Below are positions 46,271 through 56,859 of a stretch of 64,000 bases of DNA, piece by piece. Every line of letters begins with the position of its first letter. Within the stretch, counting starts at the first letter, position 1. The position numbers and the translations under genes are program-made. The DNA comes from Malachius bipustulatus (Eukaryota; Arthropoda; Insecta; Coleoptera; Melyridae): the NCBI GenBank assembly GCA_910589415.1, contig OU342630.1, forward strand, positions 74,768,186 to 74,832,185, in the 5' to 3' direction. The notes beneath the pieces were generated by a model that was not told where the DNA came from, made no database searches, and worked only from the letters and a program-made list of their open reading frames with translations.

Positions 46271-47685
46271 TCAGTTTCTCCCTGATTTTCGGAATTTTCG
46301 GGAAAAGATTCTTCCTCTAAGTTTGGCTCAGTTGCAAGGAAATTTTCTTGACAGAAATAAGATTGATCATCTGAACACATTTCTGGTTCTTCTTCGACTT
46401 GGGGGTAATTTATTTCATTAAAGTGAATTTGTGGATTTCGCCACTGCTGAAATTGTTGACCTTGAAAATTTGAGGAATTTGGTCTGTTTGGATTATTGGG
46501 TCTTTGTGGCATCCGGTTAATGCCACTGAAGCTTGTTGCTCCATGATTTTGCGTTTGAAAATTGGATGGTTGATTTGGCTGTATATTTTGGGGTCGACTT
46601 GGAGTGGTTTGGCGAACATAATTTGGATTTTGGGGTCGAACAGAATAATAGGGGTGTTGGTAATTCGGCCTATTATTACCTGAGTAGTTGTTTGTGAATT
46701 GTCTTGGATTGGCGTTCATTGCAAATCTAGACTGTTGACCAGGTAGATTTTTATTTGATTGAAAATTATTTGTTGGTTTATTCGAACTATTCATGTTAAA
46801 ATAATTTTTATTTACATTAGGTGTTTCTTTCTTTGTTTCTGGGTGTTTTGAAACAAAATTAATGACAGATGGAACTGCTTCTGACAGTGTTCCATAGTTT
46901 TTCACTTCTAAGATTGTTCTTAAAAGCGGTGGACAGTTATTGTACAAGACTTCTAATGCTGTCTGTTCATTTATTTCGTTGTGCGCTAACTTTTGCTCCT
47001 CTGTCAGATTAGGATCTGACTGAATTTTCAGATTTAATCGCGTTTGCGATAGTTTAATTCGTTCAACGAAATCGACTAAATTTTCCCTATGATTCATAGT
47101 TAAAAATTTAAATTGATGGGACAATGTGAGACGATCTACGTGATCTCCAAATTTAATTTTTAAAGCTGCTTTTAGCAAGTTCCAATTAGTAAGATCGGGT
47201 CTGGTTGTTGCGAAGGTCTGTGCTGGACCTGTCAATTTGCTAACAATTAAACAAAATGTATAGTCGTTTAAAGTTTCGTCTTCACTGTTTCCGTATTTGT
47301 TATAAAATTTGTCTACTCGATTGGTAAACACTTCTAAATTAGCTGGGCTGCCGTCAAATTTAGGCATGACTTCGCCATAATTTCTGGCTGCTGCTATTAA
47401 ATTTTCAGTCATATTTAAATTAACGTTATTTTCTACTTCTAAATTAGTATCGTTCAATGAGTTATTTACTGGACTATCGGGATGATTAGTCAAGTTTTGA
47501 CTACTACTATTACTACTTGAAGTCGTATTAGCAATACTACTTATTGGAGAATTTAAATTTAAAGAAATATTAGAATTTTCAGAAGTATCAGTTTGAATTG
47601 TTTGAAACCATCTACCAGATGTTGTTTCAACTAAGGTATGAAATGTTAAGCTGACGTCTTCGTCGTCAGATGAGCTACTGTTCAT
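46234..47685 (-). CDS. gag: Gag: capsid polyprotein
   Basis: 483 residues from ATG (MNSSSSDDED) to TAA. The N-terminal 85 residues are rich in S, N and T. A capsid-like region covers about 95-285, with FDGSPANLEVFTNRVDKFY, LTGPAQTFATTRPDLTNWN and an ALKIKFGD segment, typical of errantivirus Gag. The C-terminal third is rich in N, Q and P with scattered R, then an acidic end. There is no CCHC zinc knuckle, which is normal for this group; RNA is probably bound by the R/N/Q-rich part. It is the first gene after a leader of about 680 bases. A -1 frameshift heptamer lies 30 bases before its stop and links it to pol. It forms the particle core in the cytoplasm. Confidence 0.95.
   Translation of the reverse strand: MNSSSSDDEDVSLTFHTLVETTSGRWFQTIQTDTSENSNISLNLNSPISSIANTTSSSNSSSQNLTNHPDSPVNNSLNDTNLEVENNVNLNMTENLIAAARNYGEVMPKFDGSPANLEVFTNRVDKFYNKYGNSEDETLNDYTFCLIVSKLTGPAQTFATTRPDLTNWNLLKAALKIKFGDHVDRLTLSHQFKFLTMNHRENLVDFVERIKLSQTRLNLKIQSDPNLTEEQKLAHNEINEQTALEVLYNNCPPLLRTILEVKNYGTLSEAVPSVINFVSKHPETKKETPNVNKNYFNMNSSNKPTNNFQSNKNLPGQQSRFAMNANPRQFTNNYSGNNRPNYQHPYYSVRPQNPNYVRQTTPSRPQNIQPNQPSNFQTQNHGATSFSGINRMPQRPNNPNRPNSSNFQGQQFQQWRNPQIHFNEINYPQVEEEPEMCSDDQSYFCQENFLATEPNLEEESFPENSENQGETENFRVSASETNT
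46264..46270 (-). promoter_or_regulatory. -1 ribosomal frameshift heptamer
   Basis: The minus-strand heptamer AAATTTT is read A-AAT-TTT in the gag frame, which fits the X-XXY-YYZ rule. In the pol frame a TGA ends exactly at 46271, one base upstream, and gag ends with TAA at 46236-46234. The only window in which the shift could occur therefore begins at this heptamer. A downstream stimulatory structure was not established. Confidence 0.8.
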
Positions 47686-48363
47686 GAGTAGTTAATTTTA
47701 TTTATATAAATTAAACATTGATTAAGTAATTGATCATTCGTCATTATTTCTCATTCTTATTGTTATTTAATAATAATTATGTTGAAATAAAATTCAATAA
47801 AATTCGTATCGATAAGATATTTTATATAAGTGCATAAAAATCAAAATAATAAATCCTTGGTTAAAATCATTCATAAAAATTCATAAAAATTGTTTCAAAG
47901 AACATGTAATGCAATTATAGCAATTAAGGATTATTTTGATAGGACTCACCGTTTAGGTATAGTTTGAGTTCTGGAGTTTTCTGGTTACTTTGGTTTGCTA
48001 GAGTTGGTTGAACTGGGAGTTGACCACACTTTTGAAGGATCAAGACTTGGAGAACCTGGAGGTGAACGGGGTTGTTCCTCTGCGGTGCGTGAAGACCTTG
48101 GTGATACAGGGTTGCTTCTTGTCGCTGTTTCAGGGAAACCTCGATGTTACCGGGACTTGTTGCTTGATTAATCTCCTTGGAGGTATCTGCTCACAATTTC
48201 TTCTTGCTGATAAACTTTGGATACGCTCTTCTCACACACTTCACTGGTGCACATTAATTATGAAGAGTATTAATAATCCTTGGTTTTAGCACTTGTAGGT
48301 ATTCGGATTTTCGCGACGTTATCGATAAATATCGGAAATATCGAAATCCGTTCTGACTGCGCC
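47686..48363 (-). other. 5' leader of the errantivirus, with candidate splice donor
   Basis: About 680 bases between the primer-binding site and the gag ATG. A good donor-like ACG/GTGAGT lies on the minus strand at 47944-47952 and could be joined to the acceptor before env. The plus-strand open frame at 48008-48289 is antisense and has no motif. Confidence 0.6.
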
Positions 48364-48364
48364 A
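48346..48364 (-). other. Primer-binding site, probably tRNA-Ser type
   Basis: Directly after the 5' LTR the minus strand reads TGGCGCAGTCAGAACGGA. The TGGCGCAGTC start is characteristic of errantiviruses of the 17.6/297 kind that are primed by tRNA-Ser. The first T is the last base of the LTR. The tRNA identity is from memory and was not checked against host tRNAs. Confidence 0.7.
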
Positions 48365-48687
48365 CTTACGAAAAGCAGGACCGAAATTTGGTTTTTAAAA
48401 AAGAAACTTTTATTTATAAAACACTTATTCGAACCTTTATTACTTTTCGGACTGAGTGAAAATACATTTAGTTCCGGAGTTACAAAAATTGTTAAGTATT
48501 AGGTATTTAATTAATTTAAAGAGAATAATTATTACGAGCGTCTATTCCGGACGAGTACAAATCAAACAGTGCCCGTCTACTCAGTTCAGCCGGTGCATGA
48601 TGAGAATTATGCTTATTACAACAATAGCGCAATAAGCGTTATTGTATACTCTTTTATATTTACTCAGCTTATTTAGCCTACGTAATT
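48364..48687 (-). repeat. 5' LTR of the errantivirus
   Basis: 324 bp, identical by eye to the left LTR. On the minus strand it has a TATAAAAG box at 48651-48658, so it should act as the promoter for gag-pol and env RNAs. Confidence 0.95.
48651..48658 (-). promoter_or_regulatory. TATA box in the 5' LTR
   Basis: TATAAAAG on the minus strand, about 30 bases from the LTR start in element orientation. The transcription start was not determined. Confidence 0.55.
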
Positions 48688-48691
48688 CTCG
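48688..48691. repeat. Target-site duplication CTCG, right copy
   Basis: Matches 40248-40251. The next bases, ATATCTGTTCTC, continue the split inverted-repeat element. Confidence 0.85.
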
Positions 48692-48860
48692 ATATCTGTT
48701 CTCTATGATGATAAGTAAAGGGGTAGCTACCTCTGCCAGGGTGATAAACTTGGGTTCTTGGATGATGTTTCAATAACAAGATTGACCTGTTTCGGCGTTT
48801 TTCGCGTACATCTTTAGTTTACAAGTTATTAGGCTTGGTACGTTTTCGTTGGGCCCTGTA
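48692..48860. mobile_element. Right part of the inverted-repeat element split by the errantivirus
   Basis: As reverse complement it reads TACAGGGCCCAACGAAAACG, then CGTACCAAGCCTAATAACTT, AAAACGCCGAAACAGGT and GCAGAGGTAGCTACCCCTTT, aligning with the arm from 39807. It ends at 48860 with CCCTGTA. Confidence 0.85.
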
Positions 48861-49703
48861 TAGGCTTAGAGAAAAGTTCCGAAACGGCTAAACAACTTGT
48901 TTATTTACCACTTTTTTTTTAATTGTAAGGCAGAAAGGGTATAAAAAAAATTTATAACACATTCACTTGGTTTTTACTTCCGGTTCGACCGGAAATGACC
49001 CTTATTTTTTTCTTAAATTCAGCTACAGGCTACGATATTCAAGAAAGCGATTTTAAGTGTGGCGCTCTTGCTGCTACTTTCTCCATTCTTAATTGTTAAA
49101 TTTTCAAAGTGTCGTAAATTACTTCTTTCTTATCAAAAATTAGAGTTTTTTTATCAGCATTATTCCACCTTTTCTCACGTTTTATTCACTTTAACATAAT
49201 TCTAAACTTAAATTTGCACAAAATCACACGCCTTGATTTCAAGAACAACCAAATGAAATGATGCCAACCTATACGGAATTGATTACCTATTCACTTTTCT
49301 AAAGATCCCTTACATATCCACTTTCTCTAAAAAAAATATTTAAGTCACTCTTGAACGGGTAATAGGTTTGCGGTTTCGATATTTAGTTAGGTATTAAATA
49401 ATTGAGGAACTTTCTTCTTGAGTAGGTAAGCGTCTTGTCACCACAGTCAATCATTAGAAAAATTTTATTTATTTTATTTTATGATAAACGACGTTTTTTT
49501 TCTCAGGAAGACTCTACAGATAATAAATTTAGATCTCATAATATTAACTCGTGGCCTTTTATAGTTTCTTTTTCTACTTGAAAATGTGTGTTTTATTTTA
49601 CTATTTAATATGGCTTTACTTCAGCCTGTGGTATACCATGTAACTTATTAAAGGATTATTATAAGTTGTATATTGGGTTCAACTGTGCGGGATATCGGAA
49701 CTT
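48861..49703. other. No gene recognised
   Basis: AT-rich sequence without supported features. Confidence 0.5.
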
Positions 49704-49881
49704 AATTGTAGCGTTGCCGTTCCAAAGCGCCATAACCGTCTTTCACATGTATTGATAAAATTATCAAAAACTTCACTGAATCAAAATTCAAAAAACCAAA
49801 AAAAATACAATTTTTTTTTCACACAATGTTTGAAGCTTGCTTTTGGCACTTACCCCACTTTGGAACGGCAACGCTACAATT
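49704..49881. mobile_element. Short element with perfect 24-bp terminal inverted repeats
   Basis: AATTGTAGCGTTGCCGTTCC plus AAAG at 49704-49727 is repeated exactly as its reverse complement at 49858-49881, enclosing about 130 bp of AT-rich DNA. It looks like a small MITE. No obvious target duplication was seen. The overlapping minus-strand frame 49819-50097 is a chance frame. Confidence 0.7.
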
Positions 49882-51089
49882 TCGAAACCTCGAATATACG
49901 AGAAATTGACGTATTCGATTCTTAAGTTGTGATACATAGTCACGGTTACTAACTGTACCGGTTATTTTTATAGGTTTTTTCAAAGTAACTATAATAATTT
50001 TACTGCCGGTTGTTGATCTTATTATCGGTAATTCATCCATAACTCTGAATCCTGCAGTAGATATGCGACAAATGGTCGTAAACAGTGCTTCTCGCACATG
50101 GATATCTCAAATATCGTATATAACAATTCCCAGAATTACAGAACCAGGATGTGTTTGTATCAAAATTTCCGAAACACCCGATTTATTGAAAGAGATCTGT
50201 GATGATCGACTTATCAGTCGTAATACTTGTAATGCACCCATACCGTAGCCAGCCAGATTTTTTATGCATTTACATCAAGGACTCCATATTTGTGGGACTG
50301 TTTAACGAAGTTTAATCAAGAGGAAAATTTCATCGAGATAAACGATACACCCGGTGAACTGTTACAAAGTGCCTACTTTAGTGGAGTGAGATACTGCGTA
50401 ATAAAATGTATCCAGGAGGGTGGAAAGCTTATCTCTTAAATTAATATTTTGTTGATTTTATTTGTGTTTTATAAAAATTTCGATGAAGTGAGTGCCTATT
50501 TATTAACGTTCTTTAATGTTTTGACAACTGTAATTATAACAGAATTAGGTATAGACCTAACCTAACAAAATCAAGAACTGTCGGTTGTAAAAAGTGGATT
50601 AAGTCAAGACAAACCTCTTTGCTGTCAGGGACTCAGGGCCTACTCCAAATGGATTCCTTTTAAAACACCCTCTACAAAGGCTATCTAGATAAGGACTTTT
50701 TTAGAACATTATTCATAAAATTCAAAAAATCTAAGTGTATTTTAAATTTTTGAAGTGATTAGGGCCTACTAATTCCTAGTTTCCGTCCGATCAATATTCG
50801 GTCTGGCTCAGATCATTATCAGGAAATTTGGTTTACCAACTACTATAGTCAAGAATTTTGCAGACAATTCACAGTAATGAGCACTCAATTACTGGTGCCC
50901 ATTTTATCTGTCGGTGAAATTTTACATGAGAACCCTCCTTTTTTATTGCAGATTCTAAGTTTACGAGGTCATTATAGCATCATTCAATATCATTTGCAAA
51001 AATGTCGAGCATAGCTGTTTTTATTACTCTGGGTGGTGGATATTTCTCGCGATATCCCCATTTTAAAACGGCTTTTATCAAATTTGATT
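49882..51089. other. No gene recognised
   Basis: AT-rich sequence. An open frame at 50063-50248 (plus) gives no recognisable protein. Confidence 0.5.
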
Positions 51090-51290
51090 TTCATCGATTA
51101 CAGCGCCACCTCTCACGAACAAAAACATTTTTCAGACTTTCGTTAATCATCACGTAAAATTTGAATCTTTGATAAAAAAAAGTCGCTTTTCATTCCAAAT
51201 TTCAAAGTTGGGTGGGGAAGGGGAGTGGGGGTCGAGTTTCTTCCAGACGAACAACTTTATCCGGTATATCTAACAAATGTGTATGTACCA
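51090..51290 (+). repeat. Dispersed repeat, copy of a family also at 57.37 kb
   Basis: A GATTACAGCGCCACCTCTCAC start, a G-rich GGGTGGGG segment and TATCCGGTATATCTAAC share their order with 57368-57610 (GATCACAGCGCCATCTGTCAC, GGGTGGGGGG, CATCCGGTATGT). Similarity is patchy, so the copies are old. Confidence 0.5.
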
Positions 51291-51689
51291 GTTTGCTAAA
51301 ATTCGTATTTACAACTATTTTCACCCTTTTCCTCAAGATATTGAATTATTCACTTTAATAAGAATCGAAAAACAGGCAAATTTTCCACTTTATAGCAATC
51401 CTCTTAGCAAGGATCAGGAGAGAAAATATATCGTGACAGTATTTTAAATTTTACTTGAAATGTCTCCAAATTGACCCTAATCTGACCGTGAAACCTGATG
51501 TCCACTCTTAATACGATCTATGTCGAACGCTGTGGACCCAGTCAGATGAAAAGGTTGTGCCAGAGTAAAAATTTTTAATTATTCTTATAATTTCTTTATT
51601 TAGTTTCAGATTTTTTTAAAATTTGTCACACATTCTTGTCGTAAATTTCACATAAATTCCTTAATGCCAAAGGGCCTCAAGTGGCCTTG

Positions 51690-52330
51690 ATTGTCAAACG
51701 GTTTTCAAATTGAAAACCTTGAAGTACATAAGTTTTTTCCTCCCCAACCGATTTTTGGAAATGTAAGCCTCGTATTGAAGCTAAAACTTCAGGCAAGAAA
51801 ATCCAGGGATAAAAATTAACTCACAGGATAAACATTTAAAACAAAGAACTTGATATAAAATTACTCAAATTTAAATTTCTTCTGGAAACAGGTTTTGGGA
51901 AGAAACTTGGATTAAAATCAACTTACCTCCGAACAAACCTTCATTTGAGAACACTTTAAGAACTCTCTTGCTGAGACGAAATGAAAAATATTGAAACAAC
52001 AGCCAAATTACATCTGAACGTTTTCAGGAGGTATTAGTGGTCTTTCTTACCTGAGAATGGTTCGTAACCATCGTTACGAAAATTGTAACAAATGCACTAC
52101 TTGACTGAAACGAGCTAGCGATTGTTAGAATTCTCGTACCGATGGTTATACATAGACATTACCATTGTCAAGTAAGAAAAAGCGCTGATTCCTCCTGAAA
52201 TTGTGCAGATGTAATTTGGCTGTTGTTATCAACATTTTCCATCTCGTGTCAACAAGAGAATTCTTAAATTGCTCACAAATGAAGGCTAGTTGGGATACAA
52301 ATTGATTTTAAATCAATTTTCCAATCAAAT
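51690..52330. mobile_element. Palindromic element, dispersed repeat copy 2
   Basis: The left half (51690-52110) matches 6230-6640. From about 51900 it is mirrored on the right to 52330: CCTTCATTTG, AAGAACTCTCTTGCTGA, AACAGCCAAATTACATCTG, TTTCAGGAGG and TTACGA-rich blocks recur inverted. The turn-round lies near 52113. It has no coding sequence. Confidence 0.8.
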
Positions 52331-53153
52331 CGTTTTCTTTTTTGATTCGGCAAATCAAAACCCTCCGAATGTACCTACCTACCTACTGGAAAGTCGAATA
52401 TAATAGGCAAACCAAGTAAAATCGAATATAGCCAAAAATGTCATTGTTGTTTCTATAGTCTACTTGCTCAGATATAGTCGGAACCTTTTTTTAACCCGGG
52501 ACTCAAACGGTTCTATAGAACTGATACTTTTAGAATTGAAAAATTCAGTGAAACTCAGTTCTATAAGTTAGTTTCAGTCTGATACAAAAATGATAATTGT
52601 TATGAAAATACTTCTTTACAAACTCTTCAAAGTTTGCAAAGCTTTCTGCTTTCAGTGTATGTAAGGGATAATAATAACTTTCAAAACAACTCCTTTTCAC
52701 CTCACAGATAAGAATTGTAGTGTTACCAATCAGATTAGGCAGACTTTATGAATAATAGTTCTAGCCTAGCTTAGCATTAAATCCCTGGGTAACTTCAGTT
52801 TGAATTTAATTTGAATCTTGAAAACGACATACTTACCCTATAAGTATCGAAAATCGTCCACATGGAACAAGTTTACGTTAGATTATTAAATTGCTATTCT
52901 GCGAATTTCCGAATCTTCCTAGTGATTCAAGCTGAGAAAAACGGCAAAGTAGATTATATTATTCAGCGTTTTAGAAAAGCAAGCAGCTGAATACTGAGTA
53001 CCGAAACTTTCTCAGAATTGTGGGAGATAACGTTCATTAATGTGTCCCTAGAAATCTAGGAGTAAGTCAACTCACCGTAATAATGATATTAGATAGGTAA
53101 TTCTAGACTAAGAGTCTAGAATTTTTCTTCCACCTTGGATTCCCTATACATTT
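52331..53153. other. No gene recognised
   Basis: AT-rich sequence without supported features. Confidence 0.5.
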
Positions 53154-54030
53154 ATACAGTGTGACCCATTTGTTCTTGAAACACCCTGTAGAATCTTAAT
53201 TTATGGTGCGACTTTAAAGAAATTTCTTTTAAATCATAGAGCTTGATAAACTATATTTTGGGAGCAAAAAGCGTCTCATTCCTACAAAATCCAAGGCCTA
53301 CTAGATCAGTGTTTACTTGTAAAATCTCAAAAAATCATATTAGCGATTTTTTTTTTGAAAAAAACTGTGCACGCTACTGGATTCACCAGCCCTCAAAACG
53401 GTACTGTACTAAATTTTATTGGAAATGTCAGAGTAATAAGGATCCTGCAGTTATTTTAGAAATTCATAATAGAACTCCGAATTTTAATTAATTTATTAAT
53501 GAAGAGATGTCAAGAGAGACAAAATAGAAATTGTACGTCTAGTTGGTGATAATGTAGGTACTTTAATTTTTTAATTATAATTTTTTATTTATTTTTATTT
53601 TATTTTTTTATTTTTTTTATTTTTTTTTACTTTTTTTTTAATTTTTTTAATTTTAATTTTTACTTATGATAGCTTTTGACCTTTTTCAAATTAATTTATG
53701 AAAATTCGGAGTATTATTATGAATTTCTAAAATAACTACAAGATCCTTTTTACTCTGACATTTCCAATAAAATTTAGTACAGTACCGTTTTGAGGGCTGG
53801 TGAATCCCGTGGCGTGCCCAGTTTTTTTCTAAAAAAATTGCTAATATGAATTTTTGACATTTTACAAGTAAACACTGATCTAGTAGGCCCTGGATTTTGT
53901 AGGAATGAGACGCTTTTTGCTCCCAAAATATAGTTTATCAAGCTCTATGATTTAAAAGAAATTTCTTTAAAGTCGCACCATAAATTAAGATTCTACACGG
54001 TGTTTCAAGAACAAATGTGTCACACTGTAT
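53154..54030. mobile_element. Young foldback element with arms of about 345 bp
   Basis: ATACAGTGTGACCCATTTGT at 53154 is mirrored to 54030 with only about two mismatches in the outer 140 bases. The arms run to about 53500 and 53690. The spacer is almost pure T/A (53565-53660). The plus-strand open frame at 53243-53491 lies within the left arm and is mirrored, so it is not a gene. The high arm identity suggests a recent insertion or gene conversion between the arms. Confidence 0.88.
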
Positions 54031-56499
54031 GCCTAAATCAACTGCCCGAGGAAGAGTCCGTTACAATACATAGTGGGGACTGGTAAAAGCCACATTCAGT
54101 TGCTTATACATGGTCTTATATTATAGATCCTACACCTTTGTGTAGGATCTATATGACTCTTTATATGGTTTATATGCTATGACTCTTTAGTCAAAAGCAA
54201 TGTGAACGATATACCTGTTCATGTATACATCTCCGAGAGCGTGATACAGATTTCCCTGCAGTTCCTACTTGTTCATTCTAATATATGGTCCAGTGAAACT
54301 TCTTCCGAACGTTAGCAATAACTACGAGAGACATAGTCAGCGGTCATGAGTTCGAATTCAAAGGGTCCATTGCTCTTGATCACCGCTACATGACTCGATT
54401 AGAAGTTTCAGTGAACATTTATAATGATAGAACGTAACAAGCCCCTTCCAGCAGGATAAAATGTCCTGCTGTTCATAATTGTATCCTTCTGTAATGTCCT
54501 GGACGTTCATTACAAATGATATAGCGTGCTTCAGGTACTGCTTAGACGAAAGTTTTAAACACCAATAGATTCTATATATTTCAAGGAACCAGCGCATTTT
54601 TAAATCGTCGTTTTACTTTTATTAGTATAAAAAAGTTACGACAATTAAAAGTTAGTCATCAAAATTTTTGTATTTCTCGCTTCACGCACACTTTGTTCAT
54701 TTTGTTCATACTGCGAGAAGACTTAAGTCATCCTCGATCTCGGAAGGACAGATTTATCTGCGGAACAAAGTCCTGCCAGCAGTCCTGACAGTATGTCTTG
54801 TACAAAAGTACTTCCAGAAGAGCTTCTAGCAGGACAACTGCTATACTATCATTAAGACGCAACTGAACCTGAGAAATTATTGCCGCTGATCACCATTCAA
54901 TATTTTTTTGGCCATTCCTGCGGAGTTATAAATTCAATTTTTCCTCTCTGTTACTATTGGTACCTATCCTGGTAATACTCCTCAGGTCGCTCTATAAAAA
55001 ATCTATAAAAGTCGATAATCCTCAAAAACGGTCCTCATCAGGTCAGGTCAGGCGGCAGTTCACAACTGTTTTCGTTAATTGAAAGGATGGTCATAGCGGT
55101 TTAGAAATAATGTTTCGCTTAAATTGTCTATGGCATCCAATTACTTACCTATCAAGTCGTTGAAAAATGATAATAACTTGGGACTATCTGAGGGTACTAT
55201 AAAGAAGTGATGTTCAAAGAGACTATATACCTCTCAGACACCTATCTTAATTTCCATCTGGGTTTCAGTCTTAATTTCAATCAACTACCTATAACAACTT
55301 CAATCTTTCATTAGTTTATAAAATAACTTTCATGGTTCGCTAGCCGAGATTAAAGACGACTTAAACTGCCGGTAGTTATTATCTGTACGTGTATGACTAC
55401 CTGTTTAGATATTATCAACAATATCCTACAAGTATACCTACATCAAGCCAAAGTAACCACAGACATAATCCACTCGGTAAGACTTCTTTAAAATTATCAT
55501 ATCTGAATAAATCCAGCAGAGTTGACACGTACTGAGGCATTTAAATGAAATAGGGATTGCAAATCGTCGTTGCAGAAGACAGAAGACTCCACCATGGTAG
55601 CGCACCTTTGCGTAGTCTCGCGTCTCTGTCATGCCATCAGGTAATGTATAATTAGATCAGATCGGTGCATTTCAATTTCCACTGACTTTAATCTTAATAA
55701 TTGCAGTTTGTGACAGGATAACGTATAGTTGGCTCGGCGTATTCCTGTACTGTCGACCTCACCGAAGCCATGCCGTGTTACTGCCCCTTGTCCTAAATAT
55801 AACGACGTCGCGTGCATCCAGACCGGCTTATTGGACGTTTACAAGTCCACTCTTGCACGCTGCAAACCGTCATTATGCTGAAATTAACACATAATAACCT
55901 GACCGGCTATGACAGAAACACGAGCAAAAAGAAATTGAGTTTTGGCATAGTGCAGACTGATAAGCTTACCTACTAAGATTAGGTTCCACCTTGAAGTTTA
56001 ACAAAGTTTAAAATTCTGTAATAACATGAAACCGTACCTAGGTAGTTAGATTAATGATTATTACCCTCCAAGAAAGAGAGAAAGAGAGAGAGAGAGCTAA
56101 GTTTTTAGAATATTTATAAGTTGTATTATGCAACTTGCGCCATTAAAATTTCAACTTATATAACGAGTCGTTTAATTGTCACCAGAAGCTTTTCTTTTAA
56201 TTTTTTTAATGTCTTTCATTATTCGTTTACGGATGGAAGTTATGAAAAAACATAAGAATATAAGCTAACTAAGATATGCTAAATAAGATACATGCTAAAA
56301 CATGCTAATAAAGAAATTGAAAGTGATAAATTTTTTGAATCAGTGCTCTATCCCCCGACCCCATCGATATTTTGTAAAAAGCAAACCGATCCGCCAAACA
56401 GTTCCTCATCCTACCTCCCATTCGAAAAATCCAACTTAGATTAGATTGGATTTATCGTGAGTGGGCCATCGTGACACCTCCACTGCGACCGAAGGTCTA
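54031..56499. other. No gene recognised
   Basis: Mixed-composition sequence. Minus-strand frames at 54358-54597, 55438-55632 and 55629-55817 were read and not recognised. A short (GA)n run lies at about 56071-56097. Confidence 0.45.
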
Positions 56500-56725
56500 T
56501 TGTGGCTCACATCTAGTCGTGCTACATAAACCCTATCAAGTCAGCCTCTTTGAGAAGCTGACCATCTTGCCTATTGGTAATGCATTCATGTCCTCCGGTG
56601 TGAAGACGTTTCTTCCGAAGGTTTGTAGCCTGCATGGTTCTTCCAAAAGGGCTGCACTCGCATAGGATGTGTTTTGCTGATGTTTCGTCATCCTCCAAGC
56701 ACAAGCGGAATTCGGCGCTGTTCAA
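56500..56725 (-). pseudogene. LINE relic: C-terminal zinc-like segment
   Basis: The minus-strand frame begins EFRLCLEDDETSAKHILCEC, which matches the CRLC-E-DETA-HILC-CPAL segment that ends the RNase H region of R1/Jockey-type insect LINEs. It then gives FGRTMQATNLRK and GQLLKEADLIGF. About 60 residues remain. Confidence 0.75.
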
Positions 56726-56859
56726 AATGCAAATGCAACTTCACCAAGACCTCAAACAGGTTCTCAAACAAATGGTCAACAAAATGATCAACAAAACATC
56801 AGCCTGAGAAAGCCACTGGAATATGTGTAACACAGAATTTTCTGCAATTCTGCCTCATG

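Larger units (their letters stand above)
40252..48687 (-). mobile_element. Complete endogenous errantivirus (Ty3/gypsy with env)
   Basis: An 8.4-kb provirus-like element on the minus strand: LTR, primer-binding site, leader, gag, pol, env, polypurine tract, LTR. All three frames are long and unbroken, the LTRs appear identical, and a 4-bp target duplication flanks it. Gag without zinc knuckles, pol order protease-RT-RNase H-integrase and a furin-type Env related to the baculovirus F fold are the known hallmarks of insect errantiviruses (the gypsy, 17.6, ZAM and TED group). By inference it is a recent insertion that may still be active. I cannot name the species or the exact lineage. Confidence 0.95.

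Noticed and set aside
53243..53491. An 82-codon open frame.
   Set aside because: It falls entirely in a foldback arm that is repeated inverted nearby.
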